DNA of 64,000 bases, from assembly GCF_021390495.1 (NCBI RefSeq), contig NZ_JAJEJP010000001.1:2914001-2978000 (forward strand), written 5' to 3'. A program made the translations under genes and the position numbers. This document shows, piece by piece, positions 29,403 to 38,119 of this stretch (positions within the stretch are counted from its first letter, which is position 1; the number at the start of each line of letters is the position of its first letter). Origin of the DNA: Paraburkholderia sp. ZP32-5 (lineage in GTDB: Bacteria > Pseudomonadota > Gammaproteobacteria > Burkholderiales > Burkholderiaceae). The notes under the pieces were generated by a model that did no database searches, was not told where the DNA came from, and saw only the letters and a list, made by a program, of their open reading frames with translations.

Positions 29403-29903
29403 TCAGGCCGAGCGCATCCACACATGCGGGATGCCGTCCTCGTCATGAATCTCCGACACCGGCGTGAAACCGAACGCACCGTAGAAGCCTTGCAGATGCG
29501 CCTGCGCGTGCAGACGGATTGGCGTATCGGGCCATTGCGCGCGAATCCGCGCAATCGAGCGTTCGAGCATCGCATTGCCGAGACCGATGCCACGAAACGG
29601 CACGGTGGTCAGCACACGGCCGATACGTACGTCCGCATCCGACGCATCCGGCAACAACACCCGCAGATACGCGGCGAGCGGCGGCAAGGCCGGATCGACG
29701 CCGGTACCGTAAGCGAGCAGATGCCAGGCTTGCATGTCGAGCCCGTCGATATCGCCATACACACAGTTCTGTTCGACGACGAACACCGCGCTGCGCGCGG
29801 CGAGCATGTCATAGACTTCGATGCTCGTGAGTTCCGTGAAGGGCTTCCAGCGCCATTCGAGTTGGGCGAGCCGCTCGGCGGCGGTTTGCTGCGAATCAGT
29901 CAT
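29403..29903 (-). CDS. GNAT acetyltransferase, ElaA-like
   Basis: A 166-residue GNAT protein: IGRVLTTVPFRGIGLGNAML contains the acetyl-CoA pyrophosphate loop (R/Q-x-x-G-x-G), and VFVVEQNCVYGDIDGLDMQAWHLLAYG is the typical ElaA N-terminal part. The substrate is unknown. ATG 29903 is chosen; a TTG directly before it could also initiate. It is convergent with the CtaG gene (67 bp). Confidence 0.85.
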   Translation of the reverse strand: MTDSQQTAAERLAQLEWRWKPFTELTSIEVYDMLAARSAVFVVEQNCVYGDIDGLDMQAWHLLAYGTGVDPALPPLAAYLRVLLPDASDADVRIGRVLTTVPFRGIGLGNAMLERSIARIRAQWPDTPIRLHAQAHLQGFYGAFGFTPVSEIHDEDGIPHVWMRSA

Positions 29904-30064
29904 CAAGGGCTTTCAGAAAAAATGCGCGACGGCGCGTGGCAACGATCTGCAATTATGCCGCGCCCACCAGCGGCGGGCTATTGCGCGGATGAGCCAGCGG
30001 GCCGCGCGGACATCGCGCGAACAGCCGCCACTCAGCCGCTACTGAGCCGCCACCCAGCTACGCG

Positions 30065-31045
30065 TCAGCTATGCCGCGCCGAACGCGCCTTCGACGCCTG
30101 TTTATGGCTGTACATCGCCGCGTCGGCGGCCGCGAGCAGCTCGGCGACCGAGCCATGCCGCGCCGGCTCGTACGACACCTGCCCTACGCTGAAGCGGATC
30201 TGATAGCCGCGCGCTGTCTCGTCATTGCGCTCATCGAGCAATTGCGCGAGACGCTGCGTCACTTCCTGCGTTTCCGTGTTGCTCGCGCCGCTCAGCAACG
30301 CGACGAATTCGTCGCCACCGAGGCGGCCGATCACATCGCTTTCGCGCAGCGCGGTACGCAAAACCTCGGCGAAGCTCTGCAATGCACGGTCGCCCTCCGC
30401 ATGACCCAGGTTGTCGTTGATCTGTTTGAAGTCGTTCAGATCGAAGAACAGCAGCGACGCCGGCTTGCCCATCCGCTTGCAGACGCTCAGCGCGTGCTGC
30501 GCGAGCGCTTCGAAACCACGCCGGTTCGACAGCAGCGTGAGGTCATCGAGCGTGGCAAGCTGGACCGCGGTCAGTTCCTGTTCGGCCATGCGCGCGAGAT
30601 CGTGCAGCAATGCGCGCTCCTCGGCATCGAGCACGCGCGGCTTCACGTCGATCAGACACAGCGTGCCTGCCTTGCCGCCGTTCGTAATCGTCAGCGGACA
30701 GCCCGCATAGAAACGGATGTTCGGTTCGCCAGTCACCAATGGATTGTCACGGAACCGCTCGTCGGCGAACGTATCGGGCACCATCAGAATTTCGTCGCCG
30801 AGAATCGCGTGCGCGCAAAACGACACGTCGCGCGGTGTTTCGCTCGTCTCGAGTCCAATGCATGATTTGAACCACTGCCGGTTCGCATCGACGAGGCTCA
30901 CGACCGCAATCGGCACGCTGAAGATCCGCCGCGCGAGGCGGGTCAGACGATCGAAGCGCTCCTCCGGCGACGTGTCGAGAATATGCAGCGCGTGGAGTGC
31001 ATCGAGACGGGCGCTTTCGTTGCAGGGCATCGGTGGCACGAGCAT
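30065..31045 (-). CDS. GAF-GGDEF diguanylate cyclase
   Basis: Synthesises cyclic di-GMP. Residues 20-155 form a GAF sensor domain (RIFSVPIAVVSLVDANRQWFKS is typical). Residues 165-320 are a GGDEF domain with an intact active site GGDEF at 243-247 and an RxxD inhibitory site (RESD) five residues before it, so product feedback is expected. Length is 326 residues, with no membrane segment, hence cytoplasmic. What the GAF domain binds is unknown. It is a stand-alone gene. Confidence 0.93.
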   Translation of the reverse strand: MLVPPMPCNESARLDALHALHILDTSPEERFDRLTRLARRIFSVPIAVVSLVDANRQWFKSCIGLETSETPRDVSFCAHAILGDEILMVPDTFADERFRDNPLVTGEPNIRFYAGCPLTITNGGKAGTLCLIDVKPRVLDAEERALLHDLARMAEQELTAVQLATLDDLTLLSNRRGFEALAQHALSVCKRMGKPASLLFFDLNDFKQINDNLGHAEGDRALQSFAEVLRTALRESDVIGRLGGDEFVALLSGASNTETQEVTQRLAQLLDERNDETARGYQIRFSVGQVSYEPARHGSVAELLAAADAAMYSHKQASKARSARHS

Positions 31046-31213
31046 GGGATGTTCCGCGATGGCGTCAGTGATTGGAGTGGTGAGCGCTTAGTTTATAGCC
31101 ACATAGCGGGATGCGGAATCGGTGAAATGGCTAGCGTGCGGCTGGAGCGCGCGGCTGTAGCGAGGCGTCGATGTTTTAAAAACGTAAGCCGGCGGGTTGT
31201 TTTGCGCGCGTGC

Positions 31214-31963
31214 TCAGTACACCGGTTCGACAGGTCGCGCGAGACATTCGATCAGATTGCCGGGGCCGCACAGATGCAACGCGCCGACGACCACGAGCGT
31301 GCGCTCGGCCGTGTCGAGCAGGCTTTCGAGCCGCGCTGCCCGCGCGCGATTGCGCACATCCAGTACCGCTTGACGGATGCCGGGCAGATTGAACATCGGC
31401 GATTCGGCGGCGATGCGCTGCACCGCGTGCAGGTCGCCTTCCAGCCACGCCGCGTGCATCAGTTCGAGCGTGCGCTGCGGCTCGCTGTGATCGGTCATCA
31501 GCAGTGCGAGTGCGGCAGCCAATGCGTCGAGCGGAATTGACGCCAGCGCGGCAGCCACCGCCGGCGCGGTCTCCAGATATCGATAGGGCTTGGCCTCGGC
31601 GTTCGCGGAGCGCAGCATACGCGGCTCGACGCCTTCGACGACCTGCTGTAGCAGCGTCGGCGCGCAGATCAGCGCGGCCCACGGGCGCAGATCATCGAGC
31701 GGCGCGAGCGGGCCTTCGGCGGGCCAGAGCGTGCGTAGTTGCGTCCATGCATCCGCGCTCATCAACGGCTGCAATTGCGCGGCGCGAGGTGGCGCGTCGG
31801 CTTTCAGAAACGGCAGGATAGTCGCCGGATCGGATTCGAAGATCAGCGCGTCGGCCCAGTCATAGGCTTCGGCGACCCACGGCGGCGTGCGGCGGCTCGT
31901 CGCGGGAAAGAGATGCATCGAGCCGAGCAGGCGAATCTGTGTGCCGGTGAGTTGCAGGTACAT
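31214..31963 (-). CDS. TraB/GumN-family protein
   Basis: A 249-residue TraB/GumN (Tiki-like) domain: the N-terminal IRLLGSMHLFPA (GxxH) and C-terminal LVVVGALHLCGPGNLIE motifs carry the histidines of the proposed metalloprotease site, with EAYDWADALIFES between them. There is no signal peptide, unlike many GumN proteins, so a cytoplasmic location is likely. Function in the cell is unknown. Confidence 0.82.
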   Translation of the reverse strand: MYLQLTGTQIRLLGSMHLFPATSRRTPPWVAEAYDWADALIFESDPATILPFLKADAPPRAAQLQPLMSADAWTQLRTLWPAEGPLAPLDDLRPWAALICAPTLLQQVVEGVEPRMLRSANAEAKPYRYLETAPAVAAALASIPLDALAAALALLMTDHSEPQRTLELMHAAWLEGDLHAVQRIAAESPMFNLPGIRQAVLDVRNRARAARLESLLDTAERTLVVVGALHLCGPGNLIECLARPVEPVY

Positions 31964-32179
31964 GCGGTTTCGGTGAAAACGGGCGATGAGGATGCAGTGA
32001 TTTTATCGCCCGGTTCGAGTGCGGCGCGCGAATGCATCAAGTCGCGCCGCTCGATCCGCAATCGTTTTCTTTGTCACGAACCCGCTCGAAAGCGCGGCAA
32101 ACAGATTAAAACAATAGGACGATTCGCAAATAGCGATACGCCTGAAAATCCGTCGACGTATCAAATGCCGATAACCGGT

Positions 32180-32914
32180 TTATTGACCGCCCTTCTTGAA
32201 CGATTCGAGTTCCGTCGTATAGCGTGCATTTCGCACTCCATTACTGCCGTAATATTCTTCCACCGATTTAACCCATCGGCCAACTTCCGGCACATACCAG
32301 AACGCCTTATACGTGCGCCCGGTCGTCGGAACAGGACCGGTTTTCTGTGCATGCGTGATTATCGTGGTGTCGCCCTGCTCGACCTGTGCGGCCTGCGTGA
32401 CCGTCTGCCGCGGCTCGGCCTGCGCGAGCCAGTCGCCCTCGGCCTCGATCTTGATTGCCTGGAATTTTCCCGCCGGCACCTCGACGGCTTCCGTTCCTGT
32501 CACCCGATACTGCGAGTTCCATTTCTGCGAGGCGAACATCGGGTTCGGATGCTGCTCGGTGTAATCGATATTCCACGTCTTGCCCGGCGACAACGGAAAC
32601 GCCAACGGCCGATTCACGACCGTTTCCGTGCCGTTCACGCTGCGCTCGCGGCTCCAGTCCGCGCCGGCGATGAGTTCCTTCGGCGCCTGCGTCGAACCCG
32701 CCGTCTTCGATTCGTAGTAAATGTGCGACGACGTCGTGCGCAGCACCGTCAGCTGATCGTGCGTCTGAGTCCATCCCGACGGTCCTTTCTCGGTCGTCAT
32801 CGTGTACGTCCAGGAATCTCCGGTCTTGACGTCGGGAGCCGGTGCCGATTGCGCGATGGCCGCGAAAGGCAAACCGAGACTCAACAGAGTGGCGGCTGTT
32901 CTGATTGTTTTCAT
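32180..32914 (-). CDS. Hypothetical exported protein
   Basis: Not recognised. The 244-residue protein has a clear signal peptide (MKTIRTAATLLSLGLPFAAIAQS) and a beta-rich body with many Thr, Trp and Tyr residues (DSWTYTMTTEKGPSGW, GKTWNIDYTEQ, AFWYVPEVGRWVK). The pattern suggests a periplasmic beta-barrel or lipocalin-like domain (inference). No cysteines for a lipobox and no catalytic motif are visible. It diverges from the lipoprotein gene at 33100 across an AT-rich spacer. Confidence 0.7.
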   Translation of the reverse strand: MKTIRTAATLLSLGLPFAAIAQSAPAPDVKTGDSWTYTMTTEKGPSGWTQTHDQLTVLRTTSSHIYYESKTAGSTQAPKELIAGADWSRERSVNGTETVVNRPLAFPLSPGKTWNIDYTEQHPNPMFASQKWNSQYRVTGTEAVEVPAGKFQAIKIEAEGDWLAQAEPRQTVTQAAQVEQGDTTIITHAQKTGPVPTTGRTYKAFWYVPEVGRWVKSVEEYYGSNGVRNARYTTELESFKKGGQ

Positions 32915-33099
32915 AGTGAATGCAGCGCTGATGCGTAGCGAATAAATAATAACGGCAATTAGGCAGAATACTCGATGATGAGTCTTTAAAAAGATACTCG
33001 GTTGACCGGCACTTTACACGAGCAACGCTAGAATAGCGCCACCCCACGCGGAATTCAGTGGCATTTAATAATCATCAAATAAATCCGAAAGAAAATAAA
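32915..33099. promoter_or_regulatory. AT-rich divergent spacer
   Basis: This 185-bp stretch is the most AT-rich in the window (runs such as AATAAATAATAA and AAAGAAAATAAAA) and must hold the promoters of both flanking genes. Individual -35/-10 boxes cannot be assigned with confidence. Confidence 0.45.
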
Positions 33100-34164
33100 A
33101 TGCAAATGAAAGAATATAAAAGGCAAATGGTAAATAGACATGCCGCTCTGTTTGCGGCGAGCGCATTTTTATTGTCGGCATGTGGCGGAGGAGGTTCGTC
33201 GAGTGGCTCGGGATCTGCGGCTGCCACCGCAAATCTGAGCGATGCGCAGAAGAACTACGAGAGCTTTGCACTAGCGTCAAACGGTGGACTGCACTTTCTC
33301 GAATCCAGCTTCACGTTCACGACATTGTCGACGAACACCGTGAGCATCGGCACTGACAGCCGTTTTTTCAGCGAGGATTCGAGCATCCCTCAGAGCCCGG
33401 CAAATGGCACACAAACTTTGACCGAGACGCTCACATCCCTGTCATCGACACTAAAAGCGCCGGCGAGCGTGCAGGATCGCTTCGTCATCAACGGCGCGAT
33501 CTATGGCGGCGGTATACCGGGACAAGCTCAGGTTAGTTACACGGGACCCAACGTACAAATCGACTATCTGGCTACCGATGGCAAGACCGTGGTCCGCACG
33601 GTACTCGGCACCAGTTACAGCGTTGTGCAACTCAGCGGCCTGATTTCAGCCTCTCCGTCCGAACTCTTTACGAATAGCGCGATAGGAGCGCTGACGAATA
33701 CGCTCAACGGCCAGCCGCTGTATAACAAACAGGCGAATTGGGAATCGGGATCGGCCTACGTGAAGGTCGTCAGGCACGTGGTTGGAGACGAGTTGTTCAC
33801 CTACGACTGCACCGCACCCGCCACGACGAGTAACAATCCGACGCCCTGTTCGGCAACGATCTCGACGCTTGAGAGCCTCTTCCCGTACGCAAGCACGACG
33901 GACAACAAGACGTATCAGCTCACCGATGGACAGATCGTGACGCTGGCCGGTGTGCGCGCATGGGTGTCCAACACCCCGCTCAATGGGCCCACCACCGACT
34001 ATCGCGTCTACTTCCAGTACAACGGGGGCATCTATGCGGGCTATGTCATCAAGGACGGCACGACGCTGCAGATCGCACCGCTCGGCGGCGGCACGCCTCA
34101 AGACAATTACTACGTGCTGAACAACGCCGCTGTTCAATCGATCAAATCCGCGATCAACTTCTGA
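33100..34164 (+). CDS. Hypothetical lipoprotein
   Basis: No family recognised. The N-terminus carries a lipoprotein signal ending in LLSAC followed by a Gly/Ser linker (GGGGSSSGSGS), then about 310 residues rich in Ser, Thr, Asn and Gly with alternating hydrophobic residues, suggesting a beta-sheet protein. Two cysteines (in FTYDCTAP and PTPCSAT) may form a disulfide. ATG 33100 has GAAAG 8 bases upstream; ATG 33130 with AAAGG close by is the other option, giving a shorter signal peptide. Codon use is less GC-biased than in neighbours, which may reflect transfer. Confidence 0.7.
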   Translation: MQMKEYKRQMVNRHAALFAASAFLLSACGGGGSSSGSGSAAATANLSDAQKNYESFALASNGGLHFLESSFTFTTLSTNTVSIGTDSRFFSEDSSIPQSPANGTQTLTETLTSLSSTLKAPASVQDRFVINGAIYGGGIPGQAQVSYTGPNVQIDYLATDGKTVVRTVLGTSYSVVQLSGLISASPSELFTNSAIGALTNTLNGQPLYNKQANWESGSAYVKVVRHVVGDELFTYDCTAPATTSNNPTPCSATISTLESLFPYASTTDNKTYQLTDGQIVTLAGVRAWVSNTPLNGPTTDYRVYFQYNGGIYAGYVIKDGTTLQIAPLGGGTPQDNYYVLNNAAVQSIKSAINF

Positions 34165-34186
34165 TTGGGATGAAATCAGAAAGAAA

Positions 34187-34220
34187 AAAGAAAAGCCCCG
34201 ACAAGTCGGGGCTTTTCTTT
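34187..34220. terminator. Bidirectional terminator between lipoprotein gene and tRNA-Cys
   Basis: A 12-bp stem (AAAAGCCCCGAC and complement, AA loop) has T-rich flanks on both sides. It ends the lipoprotein transcript and the tRNA transcript arriving from the right. Confidence 0.85.
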
Positions 34221-34231
34221 ACATCAACGAC

Positions 34232-34305
34232 TGGAGGCGCGAGCCGGAGTCGAACCGGCCTAAACGGCTTTGCAGGCCGCTGCATAACCGCTTTGCTATC
34301 GCGCC
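34232..34305 (-). tRNA. tRNA-Cys (anticodon GCA)
   Basis: On the minus strand the acceptor GGCGCGA pairs with TCGCGCC and the CCA end is encoded. The anticodon arm is GCGGC-CTGCAAA-GCCGT with anticodon GCA, and the T-arm is GCCGGTTCGACTCCGGC. It lies downstream of two tRNA-Gly genes, as cysT follows glyW in E. coli. Confidence 0.97.
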
Positions 34306-34404
34306 GCAAGCGGACTGGAATCTAAACACCGATTCACAGATTTATCTGGTGGAAACCAGAAGAACCGAAGCTCTGTAAAGATCAGAACGACCGGCCTTCC
34401 AAAC

Positions 34405-34426
34405 AAAAAGGGAAGCGTTGCTTCCC
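34405..34426 (-). terminator. Hairpin between tRNA-Gly and tRNA-Cys
   Basis: A 7-bp stem GGGAAGC with its complement (3-nt loop) is followed on the minus strand by TTTTTG. It could end tRNA-Gly transcripts before tRNA-Cys or be a processing point; tRNA-Cys then needs read-through or its own promoter. Confidence 0.6.
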
Positions 34427-34434
34427 CTGATGTA

Positions 34435-34510
34435 TGGAGCGGGAGACGAGGCTCGAACTCGCGACCTCAACCTTGGCAAGGTTGCGCTCTACCAACTGAG
34501 CTACTCCCGC
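34435..34510 (-). tRNA. tRNA-Gly (anticodon GCC), downstream copy
   Basis: The minus strand folds with acceptor GCGGGAG/CTCCCGC, D-arm TAGCTCAGTTGGTAGA, anticodon arm CAACC-TTGCCAA-GGTTG (anticodon GCC), T-arm GCGAGTTCGAGCCTCGT and an encoded CCA. It is identical to the copy at 34574-34649, and 10 flanking bases on its 5' side are identical too. Confidence 0.97.
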
Positions 34511-34573
34511 ATTGAACTGCTTCACACTGCGCTGCATTTTCTACTTCGCCAAACAACGCAATGCTTTAAAAAC

Positions 34574-34649
34574 TGGAGCGGGAGACGAGGCTCGAACTCG
34601 CGACCTCAACCTTGGCAAGGTTGCGCTCTACCAACTGAGCTACTCCCGC
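34574..34649 (-). tRNA. tRNA-Gly (anticodon GCC), upstream copy
   Basis: Same 76-nt sequence as the copy at 34435-34510, including encoded CCA. It is the first tRNA of the cluster, about 65 bases downstream of a strong promoter that lies between it and pgsA. Confidence 0.97.
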
Positions 34650-34722
34650 ATTGAACTGCATTTACTGCTACTGCCTTATTACTGCTTCCGGTGTTTCGCG
34701 TTGCGTGCATCGGAGAAACGAG

Positions 34723-34751
34723 ATTATGGAGAAGCGGCTGAAACGTGTCAA
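34723..34751 (-). promoter_or_regulatory. Strong sigma-70 promoter for the tRNA-Gly/Cys cluster
   Basis: On the minus strand a perfect TTGACA (34746-34751) is spaced 17 bases from CATAAT (34723-34728). The -10 box is followed by CTC, as in the tRNA-Val promoter. It lies between the pgsA stop and the first tRNA-Gly, so the tRNAs need not depend on pgsA transcription. Confidence 0.8.
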
Positions 34752-34847
34752 GCCCCTTTGCCCCTCTCTTTTTATAGAAATATTTCTCTCCAATTTCGAT
34801 GGGGTCCGAGCGCACTTCCCCGCTCTGGATACTCGCTCTTCACACCT

Positions 34848-35441
34848 TCACGCGATGCCGCCGCGCTCACGAATCTGCGGCCACGCGAGCTTCATGTAAT
34901 AGAGCATCGACCAGATCGTCAGGAACGCGGCCAGGTAGATGAGCCATAAGCCCCACACGCGCGTATCGACCGTTAGAGCGCCGCCAAGCGGCAACGGACC
35001 GTAGAACAGCAACATCGGAATCGCAATCATCTGGCACGCGGTTTTGAACTTGCCGAGCGAATTCACCGCGACGCTCTTCGACGCGCCGATCTGCGCCATC
35101 CATTCGCGCAACGCCGAGATCGCGATTTCGCGCCCCACGATTACGAGTGCGATCGCCGAATCGATGCGCGTGAGTTGCACCAGCACGAGCAGCGCCGCCG
35201 TTACCATCAGCTTGTCGGCAACCGGGTCGAGAAACGCGCCGAACGCCGAGGTCTGATTCCATTTGCGGGCCAGATAGCCGTCGAACCAGTCGGTGAGCGC
35301 AGCCAGAATGAAAATCGTCGCGGCTGCGAGGTTGCGGTGCGCGGGGCTCATCATCATGTCGGGCAGATAGAACACACCGACGACGAGCGGAATCAGCACG
35401 ATCCGCAGCCAGGTCAGGAATATCGGGAAATTAAACGGCAT
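34848..35441 (-). CDS. pgsA: CDP-diacylglycerol--glycerol-3-phosphate 3-phosphatidyltransferase
   Basis: Inner-membrane enzyme making phosphatidylglycerol phosphate, the committed step to phosphatidylglycerol and cardiolipin. The CDP-alcohol phosphatidyltransferase signature D(G)x2-AR-x8-G-x3-D-x3-D is seen as DWFDGYLARKWNQTSAFGAFLDPVADK. It has about five helices and 197 residues. ATG 35441 (MPFNFPIFL) is the family start; the open frame upstream to 35540 is not. It lies downstream of uvrC on the same strand. Confidence 0.96.
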   Translation of the reverse strand: MPFNFPIFLTWLRIVLIPLVVGVFYLPDMMMSPAHRNLAAATIFILAALTDWFDGYLARKWNQTSAFGAFLDPVADKLMVTAALLVLVQLTRIDSAIALVIVGREIAISALREWMAQIGASKSVAVNSLGKFKTACQMIAIPMLLFYGPLPLGGALTVDTRVWGLWLIYLAAFLTIWSMLYYMKLAWPQIRERGGIA

Positions 35442-35582
35442 GGGGTAGGCGCAGCGTCTGACGAGTGAGTTGCAATTGTGCCGTGTCACAAGGCCTGTCA
35501 CAAGCAACGCGGCTCGGGCGTAGCGGTGGGCTCGCGACACTGCGCCGGGCCGCGCGAGACGACTCCGCGCACCGCGCCACGC

Positions 35583-37826
35583 TCAATGCAATTGCCGGTA
35601 AATCTGCTCGGCGAGCGCCTGCGAAATGCCTTCGACGCTCGCCAGATCCTCGACGCTCGCGGCCACCACGCCGCGCAGCCCGCCAAACCGCGCAAGCAGG
35701 CGCTGACGCCGCTTCGCCCCGACGCCTTCGAGCTCTTCGAGCCGCGAAGTCTGGCGCGTTTTGGCGCGCTTCGCGCGCATGCCGGTAATCGCGAAGCGGT
35801 GCGCTTCGTCGCGGATCTGCGCGACCAGCATCAGCGCGGCGCTTTCCTTGCCAAGTTCGAGCGGCGCGCGGCCGTCGGCGAAAATCAGCGTCTCGAGACC
35901 GACCTTGCGGCCCTCGCCCTTCGCGACGCCGACCAGCATGCCGGTATCGAGTCCGAGCTCCGTAAACACCTGACGCGCGATTTCAACCTGGCCCTTGCCG
36001 CCGTCGATCAGCACGATGGTCGGCAGCACACCACCCGCCGCGGCAGGCGCGGCGGCATCGGCGGCGAGCGATGGATCCGCGGCCGCGTCGCTTTGCGCTT
36101 CGGCGGCTTCATCGGCGGCATTCGCGGCGGCTTGCGCGACCATCTTCTCGTAGCGGCGCGTGAGCACCTGACGCATCGCCGCGTAATCGTCGCCCGGCGT
36201 AATGCCGGTGATGTTGTAGCGCCGGTACTCGGCCGACTGCATCTTGTGATGGTGAAACACGACGCACGACGCCTGGGTCGCCTCGCCCATCGTGTGACTG
36301 ATGTCGAAGCATTCGATGCGCAGATGCGCGAGGTCTTCGCACTCCATGCTGAGCGTGTCGGTCAACGCGCGCGTGCGGGCCTGTTGCGAACCCTGTTCCG
36401 ACAGCAGCCGGGCGAGCGCGAGCCGGGCGTTCTGCTCGGCCATCGCGAGCCACGCGCGCCGCTGTCCTTGCGGCTGACGCAACACCGTCACCTTGTGGCC
36501 CGCCTGCTCGATCAGCACGTCGACGAGTTCGCGCGCGGGCGCATGGCTGACCACCAGAACCGGCGGCACGCGATTGCCAAGGTAATGCTGAGCGATGAAC
36601 GCTTCGAGCACTTCGGATTCGATGCCGCCCGATGCGCGGCCTTTGCTGCGCTTTGAACGCGCAGCATCCGTGCCGGCAACTTCGGTAGCAGCGTCGGCGT
36701 TATCTGCTTCGGCAGCTTCGGCTTCCTCGTCAGCATCAGCTTCCTCTTCCACGTCGCCCGCTTGCTCGTCCTCGGAAGGCATGTCCGCGGCGAGCGCAAG
36801 CGCGTCGACAATGGTGGCCGATGCGTACGCCACATCCGCGGTGTCCTCTTCGACATCACCGCTGGCTGCGCTCGTATCAACCGGTGCCCGTTCGTCGCCC
36901 TCGTCTTCGAGCCCGCCTTCCTCAGCGGTCAACGCGCTCTCGACGTGCGCGGGGAAATACGCCTTGTCGCCAAGATGTCGCCCGCCGCGCACCATCGCGA
37001 GATTCACGCAGACGCGTCCGCCCAGCGCGACCACCGCGAGAATGTCGACGTCGCTGTCGCTGCCGACTTCGATCGCCTGCTGATGCAGCACCGTCGACAG
37101 CGAACTCATCTGGTTGCGCACCGCCGCGGCCTGCTCGAACTTCAGCTCGCTCGCGAACGCATGCATCTTCTGCTCGAGTTCCTTCATCACCTCGCCCTGC
37201 CGGCCGAGCAGAAAGCGCGAGGCGTTGGCGACGTCGCGCGCGTAATCTTCCTCGTCGATGTTGCCGACGCACGGCGCGGTGCAGCGGCCGATCTGATGCA
37301 ACAGACACGGCCGCGTACGGTTGTTGAACACCGAGTCTTCGCAGGTACGCAACTGGAACACGCGCTGCAGGATCTGGATGCTTTCGCGCACCGCCCACGC
37401 GCTCGGAAACGGCCCGAAATACTGGTTCTTACGATCGACCGAACCGCGGTAATAGGCCATGCGCGGAAACTTGTGGCCGGTCAGCTTCAGATACGGATAC
37501 GACTTGTCGTCGCGAAACAGGATGTTGTAACGCGGCGTCAGCGCCTTGATCAGATTGTTTTCGAGCAGCAGCGCTTCGGCCTCGGAGCGCGTGACCGTCG
37601 TCTCGATCCGCGCGATGCGCGTGACCATCATCGCGATGCGCGGCGACAGTTGCGTCTTCGTGAAGTAGCTCGATACGCGCTTCTTCAGATCGCGCGCCTT
37701 GCCCACGTAGAGCACCGTGCCATGGGTGTCGTAATAGCGGTAGACGCCCGGCCTGTGCGGCAGTTGGGCGAGCACCTTTTTGGGCTCGAAAGCGTCGGGG
37801 GCGTCGGTTGCTTCGGGTTCGGTCAT
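35583..37826 (-). CDS. uvrC: Excinuclease ABC subunit C with large acidic insertion
   Basis: Nucleotide-excision-repair endonuclease making both incisions with UvrA/UvrB. Domains in order: GIY-YIG nuclease (about 24-100: GVYRYYD..VLYVGKA), a cysteine cluster ([13 protein letters not shown], 174-186), the UVR motif binding UvrB (about 204-239), the RNase H-like endonuclease ([27 protein letters not shown]) and C-terminal HhH motifs. At 747 residues it is about 140 longer than E. coli UvrC, because of an Asp/Glu/Ala-rich insert at about 298-402 and an Ala-rich insert at 564-599. The catalytic regions are intact. Confidence 0.96.
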   Translation of the reverse strand: MTEPEATDAPDAFEPKKVLAQLPHRPGVYRYYDTHGTVLYVGKARDLKKRVSSYFTKTQLSPRIAMMVTRIARIETTVTRSEAEALLLENNLIKALTPRYNILFRDDKSYPYLKLTGHKFPRMAYYRGSVDRKNQYFGPFPSAWAVRESIQILQRVFQLRTCEDSVFNNRTRPCLLHQIGRCTAPCVGNIDEEDYARDVANASRFLLGRQGEVMKELEQKMHAFASELKFEQAAAVRNQMSSLSTVLHQQAIEVGSDSDVDILAVVALGGRVCVNLAMVRGGRHLGDKAYFPAHVESALTAEEGGLEDEGDERAPVDTSAASGDVEEDTADVAYASATIVDALALAADMPSEDEQAGDVEEEADADEEAEAAEADNADAATEVAGTDAARSKRSKGRASGGIESEVLEAFIAQHYLGNRVPPVLVVSHAPARELVDVLIEQAGHKVTVLRQPQGQRRAWLAMAEQNARLALARLLSEQGSQQARTRALTDTLSMECEDLAHLRIECFDISHTMGEATQASCVVFHHHKMQSAEYRRYNITGITPGDDYAAMRQVLTRRYEKMVAQAAANAADEAAEAQSDAAADPSLAADAAAPAAAGGVLPTIVLIDGGKGQVEIARQVFTELGLDTGMLVGVAKGEGRKVGLETLIFADGRAPLELGKESAALMLVAQIRDEAHRFAITGMRAKRAKTRQTSRLEELEGVGAKRRQRLLARFGGLRGVVAASVEDLASVEGISQALAEQIYRQLH

Positions 37827-38119
37827 GCGGGGTCGATTGGGTGGGACGGTGTCGCGCCAGGTCGCTGCCGGATCGCTTGTTGCATCGCAGGTTGCGCGGT
37901 ATTTTGCCTGTTCGCCGGCACGACACGTAGGGTGCTCATCGCGTCATACGCGCCGCCGCCTGAATCGGTTCGTGTCGCCTCGCGTCGCCTCCTACCGTTT
38001 CATGCAAAGCAGGCACGCGCGATCGCGAGCAAGGCTTTAGAATCGCCAGTTTAGAACATTCCGCGCTGGTTCGAACCCCGCTCCGTGTCGCCGGAGCCCG
38101 CCAGGATGCCCGAACCGTC

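Larger units (their letters stand above)
34435..34659. repeat. Tandem duplication carrying tRNA-Gly
   Basis: An 86-nt unit (34435-34520 and 34574-34659) is repeated exactly with a 139-bp period. It covers the whole tRNA and 10 bases of 5' flank, after which the copies diverge. Confidence 0.9.

Noticed and set aside
34435..34659. Tandem repeat as a possible CRISPR or attachment-site duplication
   Set aside because: The repeated unit is a complete tRNA-Gly gene; there are only two copies and no integrase or spacer structure.
36762..38054. 430-codon plus-strand frame opposite uvrC
   Set aside because: Antisense shadow; the strand with domain signatures is the minus strand.
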